This document shows positions 49,914-62,369 of a DNA stretch of 64,000 nt, in pieces. Origin of the DNA: Scleromitrula shiraiana (taxonomy: Eukaryota > Ascomycota > Leotiomycetes > Helotiales > Sclerotiniaceae); contig JABELC010000015.1 in NCBI GenBank assembly GCA_028455995.1, positions 62,001-126,000 on the forward strand, in the 5' to 3' direction. The notes below the pieces were generated by a model. The model was not told where the DNA came from. It ran no database searches and saw only the letters and a list, made by a program, of their open reading frames with translations. The stretch's first letter is position 1. Every line of letters begins with the position of its first letter. Position numbers and translations under genes: made by a program.

Positions 49914-50888
49914 CTCGGTTAAATTAAAATTGAAGCACGCGCAAATTACCGAAAAACCCTCAAAATCAATAATTTTATATAAATCACCTCTTACGCCAAC
50001 GTAAATAAATCGATCAATTATTTATAGAATTATTTAAAATTTTAAATTTGAATTATTTTTCTATTAAAATACTTACCATTAAAATTTGACGATTAAATAA
50101 TCATTTTAAAATTTATAATATTTAATTAAATATAAAGTAAAAATCATATAAAAATACGATATTTTTAACTTGATTTAAATCAAGTAAATTATCATATTAA
50201 AAAATAATAAAGATATATATGAATATATAAAAAACAGAATTTTATTTGATATAAATATTGTATATATTAAAAATATATCAAAAATATAATATAATAAAAT
50301 TAAAAAAAGTATATAGTGTTTACAAGCACTAAGCACCACCATAACTTCGATTTTTAAAAATCATTAAAATCATTTCAAATTTTTATATATGATAATTTAT
50401 ATCTTTATAATTATTTTATTAAAATATTATTTAATATAATTTTGATTTAAATGAATTATTAAGATTTTTAAAGAATTTAAAGAATTAAAAATACCCTTAA
50501 AACTTCGACTTTTCAAAACTATTATATTATATTTTAATATATAATATTTATATTAAATAAAAGCTTTTTTTCTATATATTTATATATATCTTCATTATTT
50601 CCTAATATAGTAATTTACTCGATTTAAATCAAGTTAAAAACATTGTATTTTTATATAATTTTTACTTTATATTTAATTAAATATTATAAATTTGAAAATG
50701 ATTATTTAATCTTCAAATTTTAATGGTAAGTATTTTAATATAAAAATAATTCAAATTTAAAATTTTAAATAATTCTATAAATAATTGATCGATTTATTTA
50801 CGTCGATATAAGAGGTGTTTTATACAAAATCGTCGATTTTGAGGCGATTCGCTTATTTTGCGCGTGCTTCAATTTTAATTTAACCGAG
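49914..50888. mobile_element. Fold-back MITE copy 1 (TA target), inserted in pol
   Basis: This 975-bp insertion begins CTCGGTTAAATTAAAATTGA and ends with its inverse, flanked on both sides by TA (49912-49913 and 50889-50890). Its terminal inverted repeats are very long, about 350 bases each, around a core of about 250 bases that contains GTGTTTACAAGCACTAAGC. There is no protein-coding capacity. The TA duplication suggests mobilisation by a Tc1/mariner-type transposase. The pol reading continues across the insertion once it is removed. Confidence 0.88.
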
Positions 50889-50894
50889 TATAAT

Positions 50895-52013
50895 AAAAAT
50901 TATCCTTTCACAACCAAAAAATATAAAGTTATTCACAAATATATCAATAACAATATAAAAAAAGGATTTATTAAAAAATTTATATTATTTATAGCGATAT
51001 TGATATTTCTAGCGAAAAAGCCTAAAAAAAGTATATAAATATATATTGATTATTACAATTTTAATAAAAACATAATCAAAAATTATTTTTTAATTTTTTT
51101 GATAAAAAATATATTTAAGCGATTAAACAAAGTAAAAATCTTTATAAAGTTCAATATATTCATAGTTTTTAATAAAGTCTATTTAAAGAAAGAAAATAAA
51201 TAAAAGATTATATTTATTATTTAATACAGATTATATGAATATATAATTGTTTTTTTTGATTTATATAATACTTTAGTTTATTTCCAAGTTTTTATTGATA
51301 ATTTTTTTTTCGATCTTTTTAATATCATTGTTTTTGTTTATTTTAACAATATCCTAATCTTTTTTATAAATAAATACGATTATAAAAACTATATATAAAA
51401 GGTTTTAAAAAGGTTTTGCAAAATAAGCTTTTATTTTAATATCGATAAATACAAATTTAATATAATAAGAACAAAATATTTAAAGTTAGTCATATCTAGT
51501 AATAAGATCTTTATGAATTCGAGTAAGGTTGAAGTTATTATTAACTAGAAAGCTTTAACTCGATTAAGAAAGTTGTAGAGTTTTTTCAAATTTACAAATT
51601 TTTATCGGTAGTTTATTAAAAGATATTTTAAAATAATGAGTTCATTAACAAATTTGTTACAAAAAAATGTTTTTTAGCATTAGTTTTTAGTTTATTAAAA
51701 AACGTTTAAAAAGCTGAAAACATTATTTATTTTTGTTTCGATATTCAAATATTATAATTTGGATCTTAAAATAGTTATAAAAATTGATATTTCTAATTAA
51801 GTTTTTAAAAGTATATTATTACAAAAATAATTTGATGACGAATAGTATCTAATAACCTATTTCTTATTTAAACACTCTTTATAAAAATGTAATTATAATA
51901 TTTATAATAAAAAGTTATTAATTATAATAAAAATATTCGAGAAATGAAGATTAAAATTAAAAAAAATAAATAATTTTAATATTTTATTAGACTATAAAAA
52001 CCTTTAATATTTC
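50895..52013 (+). pseudogene. Degenerate Ty3/gypsy reverse transcriptase and RNase H
   Basis: The plus frame shows recognisable block order despite stops. It has KYINNNIKKGFI, IYIDYYNFNK (the VDYRGLNK block, Arg altered), KVKIFIKFNIF then FNKV, YRLYEYIIVFF, VYFNNILIF (the YLDD active-site block, both Asp changed to Asn), NIDKYKFN, RTKYLKLVISSNKIF, KVEVIIN and, downstream, TRLRKL and KIDISN for RNase H. Asp-to-Asn and Arg-to-Tyr/stop changes are G-to-A or C-to-T, as expected for RIP. No function remains. Confidence 0.9.
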
Positions 52014-52015
52014 AT

Positions 52016-53005
52016 ACTCGGTTAAATTAAAATTGAAGCACGCGCCAATTGCCGAAAAACCCTCAAAATCGATGATTTTATACAAATTACCTCTTGCGCC
52101 GACGTAAATAAATCAATCAATTATTTATAAAATTATTTAAGATTTTAAATTTAAATTATTTTTATATTGAAATATCTATAATTAAAATTTAAAAATTAAA
52201 TAATGATTTTAAAATTTATAATATTTAATGAAATATGAAGTAAAAATCATATAAAAATACGATATTTTTAATTTGATTTAAATTAAGTAAATTATTATAT
52301 TAAAAAATAATGAAAAAATATATGAATATATATAAAAAAAAGCTTTTATTTAATATAAATATTATATATTAGAATGTAATATAATAGTCTTAAAAAGTCG
52401 AAGTTTTAAAAGTATTTTTAACTCTTTAAAATCTTTAAAAATTTTAATAATTTACTCAAATCAAAATTATATTGAATAATATCCTAATATAGTAATTATG
52501 AGGATATAAACTATCATATATAAAAATTTAAAGTGATTTTGATAATTTTTAAAAATCGAAGTTATAATGGTGCTTGGTGTTTTTTGGTGTTTGTAAATAC
52601 TATATATATCCTTTTTAATTTTATTATATTATATTTTTTATATACTTTGAATATATATAATATTTATATCAAATAAAAACTTTTTTTTATATATTCAATA
52701 ATATATCTTCATTATTTCTTAATATAATAATTTGCTTGATTTAAATCAAATTAAAATTATAGTATTTTTATATGATTTTTACTTCATATTTTATTAAATA
52801 TTATAAATTTGAAAATCATTATTTAACTTTCAAATTTTAATAATAAATATTTCAATATAAAAATAATTCAAATTTAAAATTTTAAATAATTCTATAAATA
52901 ATTGATCGATTTATTTACGTTGGCATAAAAGGTGTTTTATACAAAATCGTCGATTTTGAGGCGATTCGCTTATTTTGCGCGTGCTTCAATTTTAATTTAA
53001 CCGAG
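52016..53005. mobile_element. Fold-back MITE copy 2 (TA target), opposite core orientation
   Basis: This 990-bp insertion has the same termini as copy 1 (CTCGGTTAAATT...), again between TA dinucleotides (52014-52015 and 53006-53007). It interrupts the RNase H to integrase interval: the reading YF before it continues on the other side. Its core corresponds to the reverse complement of the core of copy 1 (here GGTGCTTGGTGTTT and AAAAGTCGAAG), so the two copies inserted in opposite orientations. Arms are about 350 bases. There is no coding capacity. Confidence 0.88.
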
Positions 53006-54672
53006 TAATTATAAAATAACTTAATACTTATTAAACACGATAAACCGAGTTTTTAAATAAATTTAATTTCTATATCCATTACTAATCTAGTATAAAAACA
53101 ACTAGACCGAATATATTAAACTGACCCCCTAAAAAAAAGTTAATTTTTAAAGATATAAACAATAATTATATAAATCAACATTAGCAAGTTTTGTTATAGT
53201 TTGATAAAATAAATTTATATATTTTGAATTTATCTAATCTAAACATGGTCAAAAATTATTTTAAAAAGCTCACCTTAAATATCGAAATTTTAATTAATAT
53301 AATTATTGATAAAACATACAAATGATCAAATATTATTATATATATAATTTAAATAATTTAATTAGAAAAATTGTAAATATGGTTTCAAAAATTGTTTAAA
53401 TAATTGCGATCGATTTCATTTATAACTTATTCTATGCAAAAAGAAAGGATTTATTATGAAGGATGATTGTTTATTTTTTTAGATAAAAAAGTAATAATAT
53501 AAATCTTTCACTATAATCATTTCATCTTATTAATAAACTATCTAAATTATACAAAATATATCGAAATAATCTAATACTTATATATTTAAAAAAACTTAAT
53601 ACAAAACATTATATATTTTATAAAGAATTATTATGTCTATTTATACTTAAAAACTTCACGTTTAACTTTCTAAAGTTTATTATATTTTTTAAAAATATTT
53701 TATCATATCTAATTAAATATCATTATTAATTACATTACACCTCTACTAAAATATCAATATTATAATGTATTATATAAACATATTCTAATAATCATCAACC
53801 ATTTAATTAAAATATATCATTTTATCCCCACCGTTTTTCTAAACATTATAGATTTGATAAATGCTTTTATCTTTCGAATTTGAAATCTACATAATATTCT
53901 CGATATCATAATAAATGATTAAGAAATTTAGTTTATATTAACATTTTAAAAACAATTGTATAAATAATTAAATACAACTTTATTATCTAATTCTATATTT
54001 CATTTATAAATGAACAGCTAGCTAAAAAATTCAAATTAAACAATAAAAACATATTTGCATAATTTTATTACTTTCTTATAAAATAATTGAATCGATTGAC
54101 TACTATTAGCCGAGTTCGTTTTGAATAACATTATATCTGAATCAACTTTAATATCATTATTTTTCGTAAATTATAAATTTAATTCTAAATTAGAGATAAA
54201 GCCCTTTTTTTCTTTATAGCCGATATTCGCAATATAAAAAAAAGAATACTTATCTATAAATATATTAATAACATATTTTCAAAAAATTATTGATTTTTTA
54301 TAAAAATTTTTAATATCAATATATAAAATTTAATTTAAATATATTAACTATTGAAGAGTTAATTATTTAAAATATAAAATAAAAAATATAATTTTTTTAA
54401 ATATAAGAAATATCCGGATTGCTTATCTAATAATTAAATTTGATGATAAATATTGTTTATATAAAGTATTAATGATTTACTCTAATGCATATCGATTGAG
54501 GCTGCTGGAAAGGTTTTGGGTATTTCCAATTTTCTATATATTATTTTTTATACTAATTTTAATAAATCCTTTTTTTAAGCAATTCATTATCAATAAATCT
54601 TTCAATTTTAAACATAAAAATAATAATATCCTTCTAAAAGAAAATGATATAACAAATAATTATATTAAATAA
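53006..54672 (+). pseudogene. Degenerate Ty3/gypsy RNase H end, integrase and C-terminal region
   Basis: Just after the MITE, FLNKFNFYIHY matches the end of RNase H. From about 53790 the integrase core is readable, with LLIIINHLIK (IIDRLTK block) and NAFIFRI before a stop, INDY (SDRG block) and SIFHL followed by MNS (FHPQTDGQ block). The final part, about 54460-54600, retains SNAYRLRLLERFWVFPIF and then LILINPFF, the standard pol C-terminus that leads to a chromodomain in some lineages. I do not see a chromodomain. Stops are common throughout. Confidence 0.88.
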
Positions 54673-55341
54673 AAATTCAAAAAAATATTAAATATTAAAA
54701 AACTAAAAAATAAAGCATACTTTTTTAAAGTTTAATAAAAAAACTATAATTCAATATCTATTTAAAAAAACTGTATACAAGAATATAAAAGCCAACTATA
54801 CGATTTTTATAAACAATCTAAAAACATATTGAAATATAAACTAATTTGATTTACAAAATAAGAATTTTTAAAGGTTAAGATAAAGAATGTATATAATTAT
54901 CTAGTTTTAAATTATTATAAAAATTTATATTTGATAAATAATTTAATTTTAGATTAATATAGACATTATATAAAATTAAATATAAAATATGATTTTCTTT
55001 ATTTAACAAGTATAATCAAAAAGCATTAAAAACATTTATTTTATAAATAAAGTTTTACAGTAAAATATAGCATATAAATTATATTAAATTAAATTATATT
55101 AAATTGAATTAAAACATATAAAGATATATAAAAACATATAAAAGTATAGAAAAACGCATAAAAATATATAAAAACATATAATAATAATATAATATTATTA
55201 TAAAAACAATATTAATATTTATTTTTGTTTAGTTTCTTTTTTTTGCATAAAAATTATTTTATTTTAGCCTAGTTTTTAAAACACCATCGTTTTGTTTACC
55301 TATCTTTGATTAGCCAAAATACATAGTTTAAAGATAATAAC
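54673..55341. other. Non-coding 3' part of the retrotransposon
   Basis: This AT-rich sequence before the right LTR is without a readable domain. A short run of TATATTAAATTAAAT-type repeats lies at 55070-55120. A polypurine tract cannot be identified because of RIP decay. Confidence 0.6.
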
Positions 55342-55688
<347 letters not shown>

Positions 55689-56401
55689 AGCTTTTTTGAT
55701 TATCGTAAATTTTTTAAAAAATCGAAATTTTATTTTATTTATATATGATACTAGTACTAGCAGTAAAATTTATTAAAATTCAAATAAAAATTGATTGTCT
55801 TATATAGTAGTTTCTATCTATTAATCATAAACTCATTTACCAATTATATCTTGCTTACGTCAATAGAAAAGCGAAGTCCTTTTACGGAAGTTAAGCGAAG
55901 TCCGACGATTAATTAAAAAAAACCGACTAGTAGCAGAGGGAGGTACGAGAGGAGATAAGAGGTGTTGCCGATGATTATCCCGCGAAAAGTCGATAGAAGC
56001 TAATTGGAATGCGAGGGATGTATTATTAGACATATAGGTTTGATATGATAATTGCATATACATCAATTCAGTAAACCCAATTGTTGTACACCTGTGAACT
56101 TTTATATGCGTCTTGATGGATAGATGAGAGATTGCATGAAAGACAATTGGATATTCTAGTATGTAGTTATAGTTGTTCAATAATACACAATACATTTAGA
56201 TAAAATGTGATGCGATGCGATGCATTGCAATACCTGCTAAATACATTTCTACTTTCCAACTTTCCTATGGCATATACAATTTTCCCTCCTTTGCATCCAT
56301 CTAATCATTCATACATCCACGATATAGTATCTCTCCAATCCAGATATATAATATCATCAACATCAACCTCATAAAAATATGATCCCCCCCAACCCATAAA
56401 A
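55689..56401. other. Intergenic region right of the AT-rich block
   Basis: It contains two copies of AAGCGAAGTCC (55869-55879 and 55893-55903) and then the right arm of the outer inverted repeat (55911-55977). Base composition returns to normal from about 55870. The minus-strand frame at 55860-56195 crosses the repeat arm and is not accepted as a gene. Confidence 0.6.
55911..55977 (-). repeat. Right arm of the outer inverted repeat
   Basis: AATTAAAAAAAACCGACTA, then GAGGGAGG, GTACGAGAG and GATGATTA correspond, in reverse complement, to 45992-46051. Two small gaps are needed, so the arms are diverged. Confidence 0.55.
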
Positions 56402-57781
56402 TCAAGAAGTAAACATCCCCAACTGTTTCTGCACATTCATAACCCTCCTCCACCTCTCCATAACCCCCAGCACAGACATGACCCCCACCAACTCAAACTC
56501 CTCGCCCAAACTCCCCCCCTCCAACTCAACCCACCTCATAAGTCCCAAAACCTTCCCCCTCTCCCTCCTCGGCCGTCTCCTCCTCTCCCGATCCGCCCAA
56601 TCCTCATTCCCAACCCCCACATACACCGCTATCGTCTCGCCCGTACTACACCTCACCAGTTTCATCTTCACGCCTCCCTTCTTACTCGTCATTTCCGCCG
56701 GTACACTCACACCATCTAGACCCACGCCGACCGTTTGCGACGACGAGGATATTTGCCGCCATTCGAATTTTTCTTTTACGAAGGTTCGCGGGAGCGTGTG
56801 GTAGAAGGCGTAGCGCTCGGCGGTGAAGATTCCGCCTGTGGGGACTAGTTTTTCGGTTTTGTAGCCTTGCGAGCGGACGCCGAAGGTTAGGGAGTCACCG
56901 GGTGAGGTGGGGAGGTTGTAGGTTGTGGGTGGGGGGACGATGGCTTTGGAGAGGGACGAGGATGAGGAGGGGGGTGTTAGGGGGGACAGTGGACGGGTGG
57001 GTGGTGGGAGGGTTGTTATGTCGGTTATTAGGGTGACGGTGTTGAAGGAGGCGAAAGCTAGAAGGGGGGAATTGGGCGAGGCGGTTGAATGAAGTGCTAT
57101 ATCTGGTTTGGTGAGGGAGGTTGATGGTGGAGTTGAGGAAGCTACGTTTGTGGGAGTCGATTGGTGAATGGTTATATAAAATAATGGTGGTGGATTCGGT
57201 AAAGGTTTTGGATCTTTCGCTGATGGTGCTGGCGATGATGGCGATAGAAGAATATCATATATAGAATTGCGTGTGAAGGTTATATTTCGTGGAAATCGTA
57301 TATTCGAATTAATGGGATTGATAGGAGTATGATTTGGTGTGTGATTCGATGGATGTGAACTCGTAGATGGTGTAGAATATGTGGTGTTAAATCTTGATGT
57401 TATCGCTGAGACTGGTGTTTGAATATCAACAGGAGTTGGTACAACAGCTTCTGGAGCATCTGAATATGAATAATCGAGAGGTTTTTCGACTGAAGTTGCT
57501 TCGGGTGTTGTGTCGTAATATGGAGTCGGATTTACAGCCTCGGGCGTATCCGAATATTGGAACTTGGGTGTGAGCTCCTCGAGAGTTTCGTGATAATAGG
57601 ATACGGTTGGACTGATGGACCCAACCGATTCATAGATTGATTCTGGAGATTCATATCGATGGTATGGAGGAGGAGTATCGGATGTGGGGTAGAACCCCTC
57701 GTCGAAGCCCAGGACTTCTTTCCACTTAGATACCGATCTCGTACGTCTCACAGACATTATATCATCCAGATCTGAAGTCAT
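56402..57781 (-). CDS. Conserved fungal hypothetical protein, disordered N-terminus
   Basis: This is a single uninterrupted frame of 459 codons. I do not know the function. The first 290 residues are low-complexity Ser/Thr/Pro, with repeated SDTPEAV-like and DAPEAVVPTP motifs. The C-terminal 150 residues look folded: FTAERYAFYHTLPRTFVKE, FEWRQISSS, MKLVRCSTGETIAVYVGVG and a basic patch (RERRRRPRRERG). They are followed by ELEGGSLGEEFELVGVMSVLGVMERWRR, cited here only in part as a hydrophobic helix near the end. This C-terminal pattern is common in uncharacterised Pezizomycotina proteins. No signal peptide is seen. The start is the ATG at 57781. The GC-rich 3' half contrasts with the AT-rich block next to it. 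Confidence 0.72.
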   Translation of the reverse strand: MTSDLDDIMSVRRTRSVSKWKEVLGFDEGFYPTSDTPPPYHRYESPESIYESVGSISPTVSYYHETLEELTPKFQYSDTPEAVNPTPYYDTTPEATSVEKPLDYSYSDAPEAVVPTPVDIQTPVSAITSRFNTTYSTPSTSSHPSNHTPNHTPINPINSNIRFPRNITFTRNSIYDILLSPSSPAPSAKDPKPLPNPPPLFYITIHQSTPTNVASSTPPSTSLTKPDIALHSTASPNSPLLAFASFNTVTLITDITTLPPPTRPLSPLTPPSSSSSLSKAIVPPPTTYNLPTSPGDSLTFGVRSQGYKTEKLVPTGGIFTAERYAFYHTLPRTFVKEKFEWRQISSSSQTVGVGLDGVSVPAEMTSKKGGVKMKLVRCSTGETIAVYVGVGNEDWADRERRRRPRRERGKVLGLMRWVELEGGSLGEEFELVGVMSVLGVMERWRRVMNVQKQLGMFTS

Positions 57782-60591
57782 ATAGATAGAGGGATCTTTT
57801 TGTTAAATTATGATCGGAGACAAATTGATGAAGATAAGATTTTGAACACAGGTAAAAGGATGTATACGAAAGGGTTCAGAAGATGATGATAATAATGCAT
57901 AGGGCTTTAGGTAGGTGTAAGGTATGAAATGTCGTACAGCACGAACTACGGTTAAATTGCCAAAAAATATGCATACAAGAAGGCTACTGCCATACCTAAG
58001 TTAGGTTTAGGTAGATAGATATGTAAGTATGTCTGTCAACTGCGCTGAAACGGCACAGCGAAGAGTTTTCATGCTGAAATCCCTATTGGTTATACTCCCT
58101 GTAATATGGACCACCCTACGCCAACCAAACCAAGCAAATTGCAAAGAAAGAATATGAGAATTGAAAAATGTAAGCACGTAGGTACATAGTAACTTATTAG
58201 TAAGTATGAACTCATACAAATTTTGATTTTCTATCGTAAAATCTTACATACCCCTAGCTGAAGCTTGTTGAAACAAATTCGAAAAGCTTTGCCGGGACTT
58301 TTTGCAGAAGATATTTTTTTGATTGTTTTTATTTTCTTTGGTATCTCCCCCTTGGAACTTTCTGGGTGTTTGAATATTTTGTTTATTGATCCGGCATTTT
58401 GCAAGTAATATTTTTGAAATGCAGGAGAAGAGCCCTGTAGGATTATGATACGTTAACTTTGCAGGTTTGTTTGCTTCATATGCATATGAATTGCATACTG
58501 CATACTCCACCTCTTGAGATATCATTTTTTGGTTTTGCTACTCCACTGGAGCTCCTGTACAATGTTGGACGAATAGTAGTTAATTGGTTTGACGAGGTTG
58601 GACAAGGCTATTAACTGCCCCAGGTAGGATAGCACCAAGGGAAATAATGATACAAATTGTTGATGGTAGGTATTCGAGTCTTGAGATAGGAAGGAATTTG
58701 AATGTAAGAGGTGAGATCTCCGTGCCTTACCCCTGCATCTTTATCCTTCTTTCTCTTAACCATACCAAGTCAAGTTACCACCACCTCGTACAGGCACAGT
58801 ACAACACAATCTAACAGGTACAGGCAGGTACTTCGCAGGCTGGCATAGGTACATTGGTTTCCCGTGTACCTTACCGGCAATTTCTCCCGTGGGTCATAAT
58901 CATAATCATGGGTAAGCTGACAGCTGTAAAAATCCGAAAGAAAAAAAGAAAAAAGCTGGCTTGCTCAAATAACGGACGAACTCTTGTCTATCTTGTGAAA
59001 ATCAAAAGGACTCGACAGAATGTGTAAGAGCCTGGAGGTATTATCCCATTCCCTGTATCAAATGATAAGCCAACCGATGCAGAATAATTCCATCAAGCTG
59101 GATCGCCGAAGAAATCAGACGAATCCAGGAAAGTTTCAAACTTATCTAATATGAAGCCGTTTGTGTGGAGAGTCAAGCAAGATTGGTGTCCAAATGTCCA
59201 TATTGTATATAGTAATAATGACAGATCAATATCCATCTCCCTTTACCACACGGAATGACCGGTTGAATTCCGAGGGACAAAAAGAGTTGCTATTGGATTG
59301 GACCTTCTTGATTTATGGGTATGTACTATGCGGGCGAGGTAGCTTTCTTGTTAAATTATGCAGAGGTACAGACTTAGAGGTACTTCCTCCTTGTCTTGAA
59401 ATGATTTTCATTAGTCAGAATGATGAGTCCCCATATGCATCTATACTCGTAGTATCCATATGGATCTCAATCTCACCCTTCGGCGGTTACATATATCGTA
59501 TCGAATAAGGTTTCTGGACAGTTTTGTCAAAACTCGTTCGATCTTTTCCTTTCGTACCTCGGAATCAACATCCATTAGAAGGATAGTCAATATCATGGGT
59601 ATCAATTATACGTATTACCTATGTATCCACCCCATCTAAGCATCGGCCCAGACCGACGAGCTTCTCTACTGTTTCCACTTTTCCCCCAAGAAATAGGTAT
59701 TCGGTTCCTGAGTAAGCTGTAAGTTAATGATCCATCCATTCCCTTGTCTAATTCGAACAATACAAGTCAGTTTTTTGAAAACCTTCAACATGGTTATATC
59801 CCGTCTCGGTCTTCTCCACGGACAACCTCGGCGGAAAATGGAGCCCTTACAATGTCTCGGACTAAAATCACCCCGGCTTTTTATCAGAATCAATATCGAA
59901 TTTTTCTCATTGCAGATGATCTCTCCCAGCATGGCAGTATGGATGTCGAGTTAATTATAGTGTGCATTCACTACTGCTTGATTTATGAAATTCCATATAT
60001 TGCCATACCATTCCAGAGCACATCATGGACATCCGGATTTCTTGGACAACAATTTCTCCCGTAAACAATATTGATTCAAGTAGGGTATCGGCGATCTATC
60101 TGGATGGCAACCCGCAAAAAATAATTGTGCGGCGAGAGTCGCTCTTGGAATGGCGGCTTTAAGAACCGCTATAGAATCTGTGGAAATGCCTTGTCACATG
60201 AAATGTAAGTTGATGGATCATTGAGTTATATGTGGTTTCCCTTCGCAAACATGATTTGCATCTGAATTTTAAGAAGAGTGTTGTTATTGCATCACTAATA
60301 CACACATATATGGAAATGGTAGTAGAGATCAAACATGATTCAATGATAGTTGTGTTGTGTGGCTGATATCTCATATAGTGACATCAAAGCCAGAGTTGTA
60401 GATTTCGTGCAAACGGGAAACCAAATGAAGGGCTCTATCCATATCTGTGGATATCCCAGCGAACAATACATGATTTTGGATAGTAGTACCAAATAGTGAG
60501 AATATAAAGCAAATCTGTCTTTTTTCTTTCTTCTTTAGTGTGTTGAATAGGAAAGACGCCCAAAGACATTCAGTGCTTTCGGTAAGGTTTC
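57782..60591. other. Gene-poor stretch
   Basis: This stretch of 2.8 kb has only short, feature-free open frames on both strands (for example 59161-59508 and 59744-60064 plus, 58244-58525 minus). Composition is normal, not AT-rich. Some could be remnants of decayed genes, but I cannot connect them to a family. Confidence 0.5.
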
Positions 60592-61582
60592 TTATACCTC
60601 ATCCTCACTCTCGCTCATACCGCTCTCTACTTCGTTTAAGTCGGGAATCAAACTCCACCCCGGTTTTGAGTGCCATGACACTTTTGCATTCGTAATCTGC
60701 TTCTTTGTAACAGGTTTGCGAAATGAAATTGTCAAGTGTGTGTTGTATGCAGCGTCGGGTTTTGATTCCATCTCAAATATGTTATCGTTACTAGGAATTC
60801 CTCTCTCTCTAGGTGGCAACAAGCCCTCGATTTTTTTATTGGGAACTCTGAATTGGGGCATTTTGCGCTTGCACGTTGCAAATTTTGCTGTGGCATGATC
60901 CAAGATCAACCTGGAGGATTGCCATACCTAGTTCCTGGCAGTGGCTCGACAAAATCCTTTCTTTGAATAGGTGGGGACGGAGGTTCCCAATCCCCTACAC
61001 ATATACAAGCAGTGAGAGTGTCAAGATTTGGGAACTGAACCCATAGCTTTGCAGGCAGAGGCGCAACTAAGCTAATATATAAGGTGAGAAGACGAACAAG
61101 CTGGAGTTTCTCGACGTTGTGCTGAGTTCTGGGTTCTAACTTAAGAGGTCGTGTTGTATAAAGACGGAGCATCATCCAAAGGAGTATTTGATAATTCCAA
61201 GGGAGTTGGTGGGAACTACTATGGATAAAGAACTCGTCTTCAGACAAACCGAAGAATCCATAATTCCCAGGCTAGTCTCCAGACAAATCGAGTAATCCAA
61301 ACTTCCAAGAATGCTTGCCACAGTAAAATGGTGTATACATTGACTCAGCAACCGAACGAGATGTCTTGCAGATTGATAAAGCTATCGGGCTTGAAGGCTC
61401 ATTATTCAAACCACGTCCGATACAACGAGCTACCCCAAGCAATGAAGAGCCGACATGTTGTTTCGACGACCCCGGAATTGCGCGACGTACCGCCATATTT
61501 TCAGCTGAAGTTCTATGGGGAGGTTCGAGAAAATTGTAAACTCAGACGCTGGGATAGATTTATCGCGAACGATATTGGTACC
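60592..61582 (-). pseudogene. 2EXR-family pseudogene B
   Basis: On the minus strand a family-typical start SEFTIFSNLPIELQLKIWRY is readable at about 61485-61545, directly after a possible acceptor (ATAG, near 61583). It then breaks: a frame change is needed within about 60 bases to reach SPIALSICKTSRSVAESMY and FYCGKHSWKFGLLDL, and a TAG interrupts at about 61272. The same frame then continues to about 60906 (FPNLDTLTACICVGDWEPP), where another frame change is needed to reach the acidic end at 60592 (ESGMSESEDEV). 2EXR proteins are an expanded, poorly understood fungal family with an F-box-like N-terminus. With one stop and at least two frame breaks the copy is probably dead. Confidence 0.65.
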
Positions 61583-61603
61583 GTTTTGCTATTTGCAATT
61601 TAG

Positions 61604-62369
61604 TAAATATATCGACGCAGAAAGAATAGCATGCACACCAACGATGTTTTCTCCAAAGTAGTGCTAGTCATCTTCGAAAAGCTGTTGGAATCGAATTTGA
61701 TTACCGATGATCACTGGGTTGGTTGGCTGAGACTCTGGGTTGCTATGAGAATAATTTATCCAATTCGTGTTTGTTTACCAGCTTGATATTTTGTTGTAGT
61801 TGTTACTGCTAGAACTTTTGAAATTAGAAGATTGGAATTGCTCTAGCAACCAGGAAATTTCGTACCTTGACAGTGTATCCGCGCAACACATATGAGTTAA
61901 CGAGTAGCTAGATAGTATTCATGTAGAAATGACTAGGACTACACGCTGGCACTAAATAGTAAATCAGGGTGTTACTTGATATGAACGGGGGGAATCAACA
62001 TCACTAGTGCCTTGGTCTATAATAATTCAAGGTACGAGTTCTAATTTCTCCCTGCATGAACTAGGCTCAAATTCGAGTCTCAATTCACTCCGAAATCCCC
62101 AGTTGAAAAATGAATTTAAAACTCATAATCTAGCGCCTGTGATCACTGTCTGCTGTTGCTTCATGGTATTGTATCTTAAATTTCACCTTAGATATCAACA
62201 GAAAAACGGTGTATATGTACGAATGTTTGTATCAAATGATCACCCTATAGGTGAAGGAATTGGTATAAAGAAACTATGTAAAAGATCGGAGACTATACTC
62301 CTCCAAATTTTATGACCGGAATATCTGTAGAACTTCAAGATCACGCTCTCCATGCATATCTTCCTAAAA
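61604..62369. other. Spacer between the two 2EXR remnants
   Basis: No feature is recognised. A former first exon of pseudogene B may have been here, but it is not readable. Confidence 0.5.

Noticed and set aside
50889..54672. The AT-rich block as mitochondrial DNA inserted in the nucleus
   Set aside because: The readable remnants are Ty3/gypsy reverse transcriptase, RNase H and integrase between LTRs. No mitochondrial gene is seen.
58007..60374. Assorted 70-115 codon frames on both strands
   Set aside because: None shows motifs, splice-compatible partners or compositional evidence of coding.
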